Shown here one piece after another: positions 19,852-31,766 of a DNA stretch of 64,000 nucleotides; position 1 is the stretch's first letter; the number at the start of each line of letters is the position of its first letter. The stretch covers positions 5,739,897 to 5,803,896 of the forward strand of contig OZ007516.1 in NCBI GenBank assembly GCA_963931865.1, read 5' to 3'. The stretch is from Axinella damicornis. Lineage: Eukaryota > Porifera > Demospongiae > Axinellida > Axinellidae. The notes beneath the pieces are model-generated. The model did not search any database and was not told where the DNA came from. It saw nothing but the letters and a program-made list of their open reading frames with translations. The position numbers were made by a program, and so were the translations under genes.

Positions 19852-20113
19852 TTTGGCGGGATGCTGGGTAGCCTGGAGGGTAAGTAACTACAGAGGCTCC
19901 CAGCATTGTCCCCCAAGCTCAAGTCGGTAAGTACATTTATGCCCCCGGAGCAACCGAATGCTTGAGCCGGGGGCATACGTACTAGTAAGATTGTGAGCAA
20001 GTCTCGCTGGGGTGTGGTGTGCGAGACTGGGTTTCAAGCTACCTCCCGGCAAACACAGGTAGTGGATATGGGTGTGGGTGTACATTAGTGAGGGAAGGTG
20101 TTAAATGCAGTTT
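19852..20113 (+). repeat. Ngaro terminal repeat B1
   Basis: 262 bp matching 20465-20726. It contains two hairpins: TGCCCCCGG / CCGGGGGCA near 19939-19975 and AGTCTCGC / GCGAGACT near 20000-20030. The end overlaps the first ten bases of A2. Confidence 0.92.
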
Positions 20114-20262
20114 AACCCTGCGTTAAACGAAGTTAACACGACCGAACACATTCAGGGTGGGCATGGGCAAGGCGCATGCGTGGCGCGGGCATCGTCCGTT
20201 GTGGCGCGAGTGACTGACAGCTGTTCCTTCCTGATCAAGCAGCCAGCGGTTGGTCCCGAACT
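20104..20262 (+). repeat. Ngaro terminal repeat A2
   Basis: 159 bp matching A1. About 200 bp of unique sequence (20263-20464) separates it from B2. Confidence 0.92.
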
Positions 20263-20464
20263 CCCGCCCGCCCTCCTCTCACGGTGTCTGGTAAGCTGGT
20301 CGTTGTCCATGACTCCCAGGTGTCGACTCATATTGGTGACCAGGTCCTGGTCCCATTCTACTCTTAGTTGATTGGTACACAGTGTTGGTCTAATCCTCTT
20401 GTCTTCCGCTGGGCCTTTGATAGGCTCAGTGTGACTGGTAGCTTGGAGCAGTTCATGGTGGCCT

Positions 20465-20726
20465 TTTGGCGGGATGCTGGGTAGCCTGGAGGGTAAGTAA
20501 CTACAGAGGCTCCCAGCATTGTCCCCCAAGCTCAAGTCGGTAAGTACATTTATGCCCCCGGAGCAACCGAATGCTTGAGCCGGGGGCATACGTACTAGTA
20601 AGATTGTGAGCAAGTCTCGCTGGGGTGTGGTGTGCGAGACTGGGTTTCAAGCTACCTCCCGGCAAACACAGGTAGTGGATATGGGTGTGGGTGTACATTA
20701 GTGAGGGAAGGTGTTAAATGCAGTTT
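20465..20726 (+). repeat. Ngaro terminal repeat B2
   Basis: 262 bp matching B1. It ends at AATGCAGTTT followed by genomic TAACCGTTG. Confidence 0.92.
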
Positions 20727-21119
20727 TAACCGTTGCAGTTCTGTAGCTGAGAACGTTAGATAGATAGATAATTTTAATTTGTAACAGGAATGCTCCTTCA
20801 GCCTACAATCAGCCGCTCTTCCAGGAGGTCCTCATGAATAATCCCTGCACGGTAGGCACTGCACGTTTGCATCACACGTGTACACGTTAGTGATGCACTT
20901 CTGAGACAGGTAGGTGATCAGAACTATTCACAACAATCTTACCAAAGCATGAATATTGCTTTTGCAGTCAGAGGATTGAAAGGCAAATTGATGATGCCTA
21001 TAAAATAAACCACCGTCTCATAATAACTGCCCCTAGTCTAATAATATTGTTGCTCACACAACAATTGGCTCTTCATGACACAATGTAAAAATCACCGCTC
21101 CATAAAACATGAACACTTC

Positions 21120-21497
21120 TCGTTGTCAACCCATGCCCCCACCCCAACCACACCCCATGCACCCACCCCAACCACACCCCCATGCACCCACCCCAACCAC
21201 ACCCCCATGCACCCACCCCAACCACACCCCCATGCACCCACCCCAACCACACCCCCATGCACCCACCCCAACCACACCCACATGCACCCACCCCAACCAC
21301 ACCCACATGCACCCACCCCCCATGCTCCCTCCCCAGCCCCACCCCCACCCTCCTATGCTCCCACCCTCCCATGCTCCAATCCTCCCATGCTCCCACCTTC
21401 CCATGCTCCCACCCTCCCATGCTCCCACCCTCCCATGCTCCCACCCTCCCATGCTCCCACCCTCCCATGCTCCCACCCTCCCATGCTCCCTCCCCAC
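21120..21497. repeat. Two adjoining C-rich minisatellites
   Basis: 21120-21320 holds about eight 25 bp units of CCCCAACCACACCCCCATGCA(CC); 21340-21495 holds about nine 17 bp units of CCCACCCTCCCATGCTC. Long reading frames here in all six frames (proline/histidine or glycine/tryptophan runs) are products of the repeat, not genes. Confidence 0.93.
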
Positions 21498-21642
21498 CCT
21501 TGGCAGTGAAAGGTAATCAGCCAGGGTAAAGTTAGGGTGAGGGCTCACCTCACCTTAACCTCACCCGAGCTAAACCTAGCCCGAATGGCTTAGACGCAAA
21601 TGGACTCTCCTTTTATACCGGCTGGCGCCTAGCTGCTGGCAA

Positions 21643-21867
21643 GAATCACGCTCATCTCTGTCAACAGTTTACGCGTGCAAAAGGAAATTTCCCGCCATAA
21701 GTGAAAAATCGCAGATGCGAACCAATCAGATCGCAGCATTACGGTGCATCAGCCAACGCACGCATACGTAATGTTGCGATCTGATTGGTTGGCATCTGCG
21801 GTTGTTCAATTTTGGCGGGAATCTTCCCTGTGCACGCGTAAAGTGTGGACAGAGATGAGCGTGATTC
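21643..21867. mobile_element. Imperfect foldback element, about 225 bp
   Basis: The arms start GAATCACGCTCATCTCTGTC (21643-21662) and end with its complement (21848-21867). Inner matched blocks include TTACGCGTGCA/TGCACGCGTAA and GCAGATGC.AACCAATCAGATCGCA and its complement. An ATG (21896) with a nearby GGTAGGC follows but no gene could be built from it. Confidence 0.8.
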
Positions 21868-22438
21868 TCTCTCTGTCGTTTTCCTTCAGTCACCGATGTC
21901 GTTGGCCTCCACCGGTAGGCTCTCTGCCATTATGGCTCCCTCTGTTGCTGCCCTTAGGCTTGTAGTTGTCTCCGAGAGTCATTCCGTATACACAGACAAG
22001 TAGGAAGGTGCCCCGGCCCAATGCCGTAATAGTCTGAAAAGGCTTGGCGCCTGGGAACGACGACGAGGTCGTTGCTGTGACAGTTTTGCTTGAGACCCCA
22101 TTAGTCCATCTGTAAGTGATATAATGAGAGAATGTGGAGAAGGAGAGAAAGGGAAAGGTAATAGAAAGAAGCCAGGGAGGAAGATGTCAACTCTCAGGCC
22201 TAGCTTAGGGAGTTCATAAACGCAAAAACAACGTGCAGAGAAGAAGACCTCAAGAATGAGGGATGGTAGAACTGTAGCCTATACTTGTGAGTACACTGTG
22301 GATCGATGATTTGTTGCACAGGATTTGTTATACATGAACTTGACATGGCCAAGGTGTTTAGTATTGTGTTTCTGTAGGTTTGGCTACAATTTGAATTGGT
22401 CCTATAGCTGCTTCTCATTATTCATTACAAGGAGAAGA

Positions 22439-23153
22439 CTGAGGAAGTTCACAGATCGATACTGGGGAGATGGCCTCCTAGCTTGGATGAAGAAGTAAAC
22501 AGAGAGTGAGTGGTTTAGCTATGAGAGGATAGGTGGTGTACCGTAGGTACAGTGAAGCATAGACAACACTCCAATTGAATTCAGCTCTTGAAACTGCTGG
22601 TGCGTAAAACAATCTGATCACTTTGATCCACTTGCTGTCTCTTCAACAATTGACTACCCCTTGAACAAACACTCAAGTTTCCATTTCCAAGCCATCACAC
22701 CCCTCATAGCTTGTGAAATGTCGCTAGGTGGATTGGCTTCACTTTATAAGCTGCATGTGGAGGAATTTCCTTCAGCTAACAAGCTATTCACTGGGTGTAT
22801 ACCCCTTAATTGTTTCCTTCACATCACTCTCCGGTGATTTGCAGTCATAAGTTGCTACAACAGGACTGCATATATGTTGCACTCACTGAAACAGATCGAG
22901 GTTGATTATACAAGCTAGTACATTTTGTGAAACATGTTGGCCAATGACATAATGTGTCACATTGATAATAGGCCATGTGATCTCCACTCTTCTTTTGTCT
23001 CATCCCCCAGGCTGCAGGACGATCTCAGCCCAAGAGAAAGTTAGAGCACAACGCAGCCAGTATATATGTGGTGAGGACCTAGAGAGGAACACCGCTGTGG
23101 CCACCACATCGCTCCTGAAGCAGCGGGAGACACTGGAGCAAGATCTTCATGTA
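22439..23153 (+). other. Unassigned candidate exons (22439-22508 and 23011-23153)
   Basis: Two plus-strand stretches look exon-like but I do not recognise them. The first follows TTCATTACAAG and runs to a GTGAGT at about 22509; one frame reads EKTEEVHRSILGRWPPSLDE. The second follows a pyrimidine-rich TCATCCCCCAG acceptor and ends CTTCAT|GTATGC; its open frame contains EDLERNTAVATTSLLKQRET, a helical, coiled-coil-like peptide. No start, stop or matching neighbours were found. They could be parts of one small gene or chance. Confidence 0.25.
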
Positions 23154-23282
23154 TGCGAAGTTGTATATATCAGGGGAGGGAGCACACACTCAGAAGTTCC
23201 TGCATCTCTGGCCCTAGTTATACTGGTTTGTCAAATCCAGTTAGGATTGTGATTGTGCCCTCTGGGGTCAGACAACATTAAC

Positions 23283-23425
23283 GGCTGCTTGTCATCATCC
23301 CAGTCAGCCACAAGCACACAGATCTGTCCAAGTAAGGGGAGTTCCATCTTCAAGAGTTGCCTTGACCATTTGGAACACAATGTGAGGATGTGGAAGCAAC
23401 ATTGTCGGACAGTTTCGATGGTTCA
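23283..23425 (+). pseudogene. Decayed HSPBAP1 fragment
   Basis: The stretch around CAGATCTGTCCAAGTAAGG to GGAAGCAACATTGTC resembles HSPBAP1 exon 1 at about 40000-40130 (AAGATCTGTCCAAAGAGGG ... GAAGCAACGTTTTC). The peptide ICPSKGSSIFKSC matches ICPKRGNSIFQSC of the gene. It lacks the rest of the protein and the frame breaks downstream. It is probably a remnant of a local duplication. The similarity was seen by eye; an alignment was not run. Confidence 0.7.
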
Positions 23426-24177
23426 CAACAGTAGTCATTTTCAGCAAAATCAGAAGGGCCACAGTTGTGCATGCATCCATGCATGCAGTCCATTTTCCCA
23501 CAATTGAGATGTGAAACAAGTCAGTCCTTGCATATACGTAGGAAACAACTATAATATCTACCATTCAAACACACCTTAAAAAGCTATCCCTATAAGTTAG
23601 TATCAAAGTTCCACACAGGATTCCAGTGCATGTGATTTCTAACTTAGCAGCTGCACAACTCCCCTCTTTCTCTCCTTTGTTGCCATATCAAGTGCTGATT
23701 CACCCTTCTAAATGAGAAATGAAGTCTCTGATAATAGACTGGAGCATGACTAGTTTAATTTGTTCCAAATTCTGACATCAGAGAAAAGGTCTACACAAAA
23801 TTTAATTGTTAGTATTGTTGTTGATAGACTCTATTGTTTCACATTCCCTGCAGGCCTTTCCCATCTCCAGTTTTTTCTTCATTTGCTACACCAGCTGCAC
23901 GAGTACCATCTGCCCACTGACACACACATGGCAAGTAGTAGCAGGGTGTTGGTTCACACCATCAGCCCAGTGAATCAGTGATGTGCAGAAGGCATGGAAA
24001 CTCAACGCTAGATCTGGACCCAATCTGAAGTATGGTATAGTAGACTAAGCAGAACTTCAAGTGGGCATTGGCTTGGTTGCATGCTTGAGTTTATCATGAG
24101 ACCACTTGCATTGACTATAATTATCTGCATCATTATGTTGCTATGGTGATGCTGATGTTCTGTCTATGGCATTGTAT

Positions 24178-24727
24178 TACCGTAGTGTCCCGTTAATACG
24201 CCCCCCTATTTTGTACACTACATCCAGCCCAAAGAGGGGAGGGGGCGTATTTTCGAGTACGCAATTAGTCTCGATTATACGCCCCTTCATAAACCTTCGC
24301 TACGTTTATGACACTGCCAAGGTTCTTGTTCACAGTTACAAAAGTACAAACAATCGCCAGTACCGTTCGTGGTCATCATGCGTGGTCTCCCTACATCAGC
24401 GAGAAGAGCTATACTTCAACTCGAGGGCCATAATATTCACGACGACTTCGCTGTAGCCATCCTCAAGAACAGCAATACTGTCGGTCATGAACCACGGAAC
24501 ATTTCCTGGTATTTCCTGCGGAAGAGTGGCAGCGAGATGACTTGTACCGTCGGCGTCAACGGTGACTACTGATGATCTGCAAAGTTACGCACGTGTAGGT
24601 TAGATATTCCAGAAGACGCTCACTAGGGGGCGTTATAACGAGTCAAACTACCCTGTGCAGGAACTTGGGCGAAAAGAGGGGGGAGGGCGTATTTTCGAAG
24701 GGGGCGTATTAGCGGGACACTACGGTA
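24178..24727. mobile_element. Terminal-inverted-repeat element, about 550 bp, with a small HIRAN-like frame
   Basis: The left end TACCGTAGTGTCCCGTTAAT continues ACGCCCCCC, and the right end is its near-exact complement (GGGGGCGTATTAGCGGGACACTACGGTA), bounded by TA. A second pair of GAGGGGAGGG-GCGTATTTTCGA blocks lies inside each end. The interior (24378-24572, plus strand) carries a frame of about 64 aa with DDFAVAILKNSNTVGHEPR followed by SWYFLRKSG, reminiscent of HIRAN-type modules. No transposase is present, so it is non-autonomous. Confidence 0.8.
24378..24572 (+). CDS. Small HIRAN-like open frame inside the 24178-24727 element
   Basis: About 64 aa from an ATG at 24378 to a TGA at 24570-24572. 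The pattern AVAILK-x(4)-VGHEPR resembles the (N/D)AVAV-x(n)-(V)G(Y/H)(L/I)PR core of HIRAN domains, which bind 3' ssDNA ends in HLTF-type proteins and also occur alone in repeat elements. It is short of a full HIRAN domain (usually about 100 aa), so it may be a relic. Function unknown. Confidence 0.45.
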   Translation: MRGLPTSARRAILQLEGHNIHDDFAVAILKNSNTVGHEPRNISWYFLRKSGSEMTCTVGVNGDY

Positions 24728-24931
24728 CCTAAGTAGCTCTACAGCAAATCTTAGCTACGTATCGCCTAAGCTAGCACTTGTACGTGTGAAATATGATTAC
24801 AAGTGTGTATACAGCCACCTCCATACTTACACGTGTGACAGCATGATTATTTCCACTGCAATTAAAACCCACCGTATAGAGTTTAGAACAGCAAAATGAA
24901 ATGCAGCTTGTTGAAGGCTACAGTGTCTAAC

Positions 24932-25025
24932 CCTCATTCCCAGGCTGTTCCCACCGGCCAGTATTGGTTATGAATACTGGAAGCGATCAAATACTGGCGG
25001 TGAGAAAGGCCCGGGAGTGAGGCTA
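24932..25025. mobile_element. Short palindromic MITE next to last ankyrin exon
   Basis: Arms CCTCATTCCCAGGC and GCCCGGGAGTGAGGCTA, with inner inverted ACCGCCAGTATT-like blocks. Confidence 0.7.
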
Positions 25026-25037
25026 ACGGTGTCTTAC

Positions 25038-27019
25038 CTCTGTCTTTAAATTTGGGTCAGCACCAGCTGCCATCAGCATCTTCACAATGTTGACGTGGCC
25101 TTTCTTGGCAGCAATCATCAGCGCTGTATAGCCTCCCTAAGGGACAATGTCACACATTTGTCATCAAACTACAGTTGTTTCGGGTGTTTACAAAACACCC
25201 TAGTGAGTGCTCTTGTGCTTGCCTTGAAATTTGTAGCTATAGAGGGCTGAGAATTAGTAATTCGTGCTAAATTGTGTAAGTAATGTAGTTTATATGTTGT
25301 ATGGGTAGGCCCCTACTCGTTACCTTGCTCTGGACATTCACATCTCCACCTGCTTCAATCAGAACCTTGAGCTCCTCTGGGCTGTTATTCTGTGCAGTCA
25401 TTTCAATAGCGGTGAATCCACGCTGTGTAGTTAGGGGAGAGAAAATGGGAGGGGAGTAGGGATAGTCTGGGCACAGGAATGACTAACATCCTGACCGTGA
25501 TTGCACACTCAGCTCTCTTCCCTTGTTGAGTAAACGTAACTAGGAACACGTGTCCGCATCATGCCTCGTGCGTGTCGCATGCATACGTGACCTGACCACG
25601 TGCTTACAAGCATGATCAGATTTTGACAGCTTGAGAGTGTGGAGCTGTGCAGATTACGATCACTGTTCAGCTCCTCATGTAGCTGCTCTAGCTCTGCAAG
25701 CCCGTCTCTGGCTATTGTGTAGTTGCACAGTATAAATAGATGTCGACTGCGCTCACTGTTTGACTCCATATGTAGCAGCTCGAGCTCCGCAAGCCCCCTG
25801 ATCGGAGTTTCAAAGTTGTAAATCTCACACCGTCAAGCCCTCACTGCAAATACAACTCAATCGGCCGGCAGGAACCCACAACATTCTTAGTATTATCAAC
25901 ACTCCTGAGAGTGACAGGTTCTGGTATGTACGTATGTACATACGCATAATTATCATGAGAATAGATCCCCCATTCAGTGCCTCGCACTAATGTGCTCGGC
26001 AATCAATGTGCCCACAAACAACATAGCCAGCCAGACATATGTGTAGGATGCTGTGGTAATTGCATTCCTAAGCATGACTCCACAATTATGTCATACATAC
26101 AAACTGTAGCTGGCATCACAACCCATACACTGCAAGATTACATTTGGAAAGAATCCTTACTTCTGTGTGGAGGTCAACTTGGGCTCCGTGCTTGAGTAAC
26201 ACCTTAATCACCTCCATGCGACAACGCTCAGTGGCACGTATAAGAGCAGTACGCCCGTCCTACAAGCAAGGATCATATCACCCTATGAATTGATTATAAT
26301 GTAAGGCCCTTCCAAGTACCATACTGTCAGGCTAGTATACATCATGTAACGTACAGCTAACAGGACAAAGCTCATGCGCAGATTAGTAAATAGCATGAGA
26401 CAATCAATCGCACTGTTGCAAGATATGGTCAACCCAAAGCATGCTTCAAACTCCAACAGAAGCACAAGAGTTGCACTGTCAATAACGCGCTACTGCTAGA
26501 AACCACCACAAAAACACGAAGTTTGGCTAGCTTAGTCTACACTCCAGTCCAGCGTTAACACTGACTTCCATATGGGCAACGCATATGCCTGAGTTGTGCT
26601 GCTAAATCTTTTGAAATCAAGGAGTGTAAGGTTGGGGTACTGTCTGGCCATACGTTCAGTACCAGTTGACCAGCAAAGTGCACACATGAACTTCACATAA
26701 CAATGCTGGTATTACATGTGTATTGTAAGAAGATACTATATACCTCTCTTGGCAGGTCAATTGCAGCACCAGCTTGCAGTAGTTTCACCACTGTTCCCAA
26801 GTGACCTTCACCACATGCGTTTGTAAGCGCTGTGCATCCATACTGTGTAAAGGAAACGTATACATGTGCACATCATGTATGTCTTGTTCCCAGGCCCAAG
26901 AAGCGTCTCGGGCCTGGGAACGAGGCTAGTGTAACACCGACATACCTACACTGCACAGTGAGAACAGCATTGTTCTCCAACTATTGTACAGGAACACTTC
27001 TTGTTCAGAGAGAGCGTCC

Positions 27020-27070
<51 letters not shown>

Positions 27071-30000
27071 ACACACACACTTTTGGCTCAATTTCCTATA
27101 TAGGGTCGAATGAGCGCCCACCCTTGTGCTAGATTCGTGCCTCGTGTGACAGACAGTGAAGTGCATTCGTGAGATGTTCTATGTGTATCTGAGGTAAGAA
27201 ACTTTGCTTGCAGAAAGTCTCTACACTTGCTGCTGCAGTAGCTGCTGCTTGTGCTTGGTGTACGTAAACAAAGGTGGGCGCTCTTTCAGGGCTGAATGTG
27301 CGAAACATTTGAAAGAGCACCCACTCCCCTGTTTGGCGAGCATGTAAGGTGCACCACCCATGGGCACTCTTTCACGAGAGTACAGTGATGACGTGCTGAA
27401 AATGTCCCAATCTACGGTACCTAACAGAACCGCAGATTAACACACCTGATCTTGCATATCGCAGTTTGCTCCATGCTCCAGCAAGATGCCCACAGCTTCC
27501 TCCTTGCCACGTTCAGAAGCAATGATCAGGGCTGTGTTGCCGTCCTATATTGGTCAGAATAAATGATTGGACTACGTGGGGAATTTCCCCCCGTATAAAT
27601 CCAATGTCCTGTATAAATTCAACGTCTAGACTGGAAATAAAATGTTAATTGGTGAGACCTCTGACACATAATTTTATCTATGTCTAAACAGAAATTTTTG
27701 TGGGCCGTGTTGCTCTAATGCAAACGGAACTGAGAGTTCGTCAGACCTCTGCACAGGGAGCTGACTGGAGCTGAACTGCTCACATAGGTAAATAAAGGGG
27801 TAGTACGTAGCTGAGTGAGAAACGTGACCAAATTTACTTATAGAGCACATGATTCCTTCCTGGCACATGGCCTCATTTTATGCAGAACATCACTGAGATT
27901 AGGTCGAGTCAGTGCCAGAACTCTGGGCTCAAAGACCATAGGAACACTAGATGGTCACTCTGAAGCAGCAACCGCTTATCGTTCCCTTTTTGGAGTTTCT
28001 CATGTTGTGTGGTCTACATCTCCTGAGGCATGATGGCCACTTTATTGGGGGAGGATGGAGTATTTTGATCTTACTCAGCATCTCGAACAGGTGGTCACTG
28101 TATATCGTTGATCATGCTTACTGTATTGTCCAGTCATGGTTCCATGCATGTACAATTGGGTGTGGCTTTACATGACCTATCGAGTGCATTTCCACATCAT
28201 CTATATGCACTTAGAGTATAGTTGTACCAATTCCACCAATCAGATTACTCACTGCGAGGTATCTAAATCTGATAGAAAACCTCGTCTTCAATAGAAAACC
28301 TCGTATGGGGTTTTCTATTGAGCCCCCAGGATACACAATTATTGTTTACTGCCAACTTGAAATCCATGGCAACTACATAAAAATTATAGCATGCAGCTGC
28401 TTTAGAATTATTGGCAGTGCACATGTCTGCGTACTTCTCTCTGTGTTTGTCTTTGTTGGACGGCTACGAGAGCTCGAAGGAGGAGCTAAGCGGTAAATGA
28501 CGGCACTGGTGGGGTGGAGCCAAGTTGAGGGGCGGAGCCATATGACTGCTCGTGCGCGCAAGTCACTCGCGCGCCTTGTCAGCGCTTACCTGCTGCTCGT
28601 AGCCAGTCTGTTATTTCTTCGAAAAGGACATCCGATGGTAAGTTATTCTGTTGAAAACTGGAGCGCTAGCGTCGCTAGCGTAGTTACCGTTGCTGTACTC
28701 TAGACCAAGGGATCTAGAAACCTGAGGGCCCTGGGCTGTAGCGTCCCGAGCGCAGCGAGGGCATACAGCGCCAGTATCTGCCTTGTACTCGTTTCTAGTC
28801 TCGAAAAGGACCTCCGACTCGTAGGTTATTTTGTTGACAACTGAAGCGCTAGCGTAGTTACCGTTGCTATACTCTAAATCGGTTAGACACTGAGACCAAT
28901 GGGATCTACGCGATTTAGAAACCCTCGGGCCCTTAGTAGCGCCCTCGCTGCGCTCGGGACGCTACAGCCCAGGGCCCTCGGGTTTCTAAATCGCGTAGAT
29001 CCCTTGGTCTCAGTGTCTAACCTATATTTAGAGTATAGTTGTACCAATTCCACCAATCAGATTACTCACTGCGAGGTATCTAAATCTGATAGAAAACCTC
29101 GTCTTCAATAGAAAACCTCGTATGGGGTTTTCTATTGAGCCCCCAGGATACACAATCATTGTTTACTGCCAACTTGAAATCCATGGCAACTACATAAAAA
29201 TTATAGCATGCAGCTGCTTTAGAATTATTGGCAGTGCACATGTCTGCGTACTTCTCTGTGTCTGTCTTTGTTGGACGGCTACATCAGTACACGAGAGCTC
29301 GAAGGAGGAGCTAAGCGGCACTGGTGGGGTGGAGCCAAGTTGAAGGGCGGAGCCATATGACTGCTCGTGCGCGCAAGTCACTCGCGCGCCTTGTCAGCGC
29401 TTACCTGCTGCTCGTAGCCATGCAGTCTGTTATTTCTTCGAAAAGGACATCCGATGGTAAGTTATTCTGTTGAAAACTGGAGCGCTAGCGTAGTTACCGT
29501 TGCTGTACTCTAGACCAAGGGATCTAGAAACCTGAGGGCCCTGGGCTGTAGCGTCCCGAGCGCAGCGAGGGCACACAGCGCTAGTATCTGCCTTGTACTC
29601 GTTTCCAGTCTGTTATTTCGTCGAAAAGGAGCTCCGACTCGTAGGTTATTTTGTTGACAACTGAAGCGCTAGCGTAGTCACCGTTGCTATACTCTAAATC
29701 GGTTAAGACACTGAGACCAATGGGATCTACGCGATTTAGAAACCCTCGGGCCCTTAGTAGCGCCCTCGCTGCGCTCGGAACGCTACAGCCTAGCCCAGGG
29801 CCCTCGGGTTTCTAAATCGCGTAGATCCCTTGGTCTCAGTGTCTAACCTATATATAGTTGCCTAAAGTCATAAGTGCATGGGCATACTTGCGAGCTACAT
29901 GTAGTTCCAAGGTTTACACATACTCCCTTGCTGGCACTAGTAAACTTAAGACATACAAGTAGCATCGCTCGCTCAGCTACTTCCCCCTCATTCGCCTACC

Positions 30001-31735
30001 GTGAGTAATCCGGCGCCGGACACTGAGCTCTCTGCGCAGAGCTGCTGCTCCCCGATGGCGTCCGCTTCTGCTGCGTCCGCTTCAACTGCTGCTCCCCGAT
30101 CGCGTCCACTTCAACTGCTGCTCCCAGATCGTGGCCGCTTCAACTGCTGCTCGCCAGATTGTGTCCACATCGACTGCTGCTCTCCGATTGCATGCATCCG
30201 CTTGCAGCCCCAGCTGGTCCAGTGGATTGCCCGGGCACGCGCACCCGATGTTCTCAAACATTCTTCGCGGAGTTCGACGTTCAGTAAATTGAAGTACGAA
30301 GGTCACATGACACTAGTCTAGTCCCGCCCCACGAACTTCCCACTTCCGTCACGCACAGACAGACACACACACACACGCGTTAAAATCTTAATGTATTGAC
30401 AGTATACATGTGGGAAGTTGTTATGTACATACATAAATTGTTCATAGCCTCGTTCCCAGCCCCCCACCCAGCTTTTCGTCACTTGCAGTACCGTACTACA
30501 AGTGACGGAAAGGTGGGAGGGGCCTGGGAATGAGGCTACATTGTTCCCGATTTGGGTCACTTACCTTGTTCTTTACATCCGTGTTTGCTCCAGCTTCAAC
30601 CAACAGTTCGGTTAGCTTCGCACTCACTTCCATGTTGAAGTAGCTCTTGGCTACACGGAGTAGTGCTGTGTTGCCTTCCTTATAAGGTGCAGAAACGAAA
30701 ACACAACAGTGAACTTTAAGGACAGAAAGTCACACAAATTGCCAACCTTGTCCTGGATATCCAAATCAGCTTTGGCTTGGGTCAGCTGCTCCACAATCTC
30801 AGCGCAAGCTCGTGAGCAGGCCAGCATCAAGGTTGTTTCACCATTCTGAAGTGACACATTGGCAATTAGGACCCAATCATTGGTCATGCTCACAATCACT
30901 GGACTGGAATGGACCCAACTGCACCAAGAGCATGTAGCAGTGCACATGCATATCTGTTCGACACCCTTGGCAGATGCTAACAGATAATGCGATCCTTTGC
31001 AGACGTGATGTATCACTTTATTAGCCTGTTGCGGTGGTCCAGTTCGCCAGTTCAGTCCAGTGATTTTAAATCCACTAGCTACTGAATAGAAGCCAATTAG
31101 GCCCCTCACTTTATCAACAGGATAACCTGTAGTTACACAGCTGAAACTTGTGACCTGGCTACGTCCCCCCCCCCCCCCCCCCCCCCCCCAGTCCTACGGC
31201 AGTAAACTTCACGTGGCACAAATGGAGCACAGACAATACTCACGTTGTTCTGTAGGTTTGGATTCGCACCAGCTGCAAGTAGTTTCTTAACAATCTCCAC
31301 TCGACCTCTAGAGACGTTACTAGCACGCATCATAGCCGTCATGCCATCCTGCAGAATTGGTAGTTATTCACTGTACACCAAGAAACAGACAGTTTCTGAG
31401 GTTGTGCCAATACCCGTGTACCGTGTACAATGTGTTGATCACAACGTAGTATCATAATCCTGCATCGATGCATTTATTTCGTACTGTGCATTTAATAATG
31501 ACGGATGTTCTATTAATTTATGGACTCGAGGTAGCATACATAACAATCCTTACAGAGTCTACCTATATGGAGATTGCAGCGATCATCTGGTGACTGTTGC
31601 ACAGCACATATTATTATGCTGGTACTCCTTAGTAAGTGTTCTGCAACAGCAACACCAATTAGCTTTGCCGTCGTGCAATTGTATCCAAGGCTGTAGGAGC
31701 CAGTGTGACCCGAGTACCACTTTTTGATGCTCTTT

Positions 31736-31766
<31 letters not shown>

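Larger units (their letters stand above)
13059..20726 (+). mobile_element. Complete Ngaro-type tyrosine-recombinase retrotransposon
   Basis: The element has the split direct repeat layout that defines Ngaro elements: A1 (13059-13217), internal region, B1 (19852-20113), A2 (20104-20262) and B2 (20465-20726). A1 and A2 match base for base as far as I can read them, as do B1 and B2, pointing to recent insertion. The internal region encodes a spliced gag with a CCCH/zinc-knuckle-like end, a reverse transcriptase with RNase H and a tyrosine recombinase. No integrase or protease is seen, as expected for this order (DIRS). The flanks share AATGCAGTTT at both ends, and no target-site duplication is evident, again as expected. 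All three frames look intact. It lies immediately upstream of the DNPEP start and in the opposite orientation. Confidence 0.93.

Noticed and set aside
21075..21548. Long overlapping reading frames rich in Pro/His/Thr or Gly/Trp
   Set aside because: They run in both strands and several frames over a 25 bp and a 17 bp tandem repeat, so they are artefacts of the repeat.
30001..30321. Cys/Ser/Ala-rich frame, and similar frames at 55172-55561
   Set aside because: Product of the GCAGCAG-type minisatellite; similar peptides appear at every copy of the unit.
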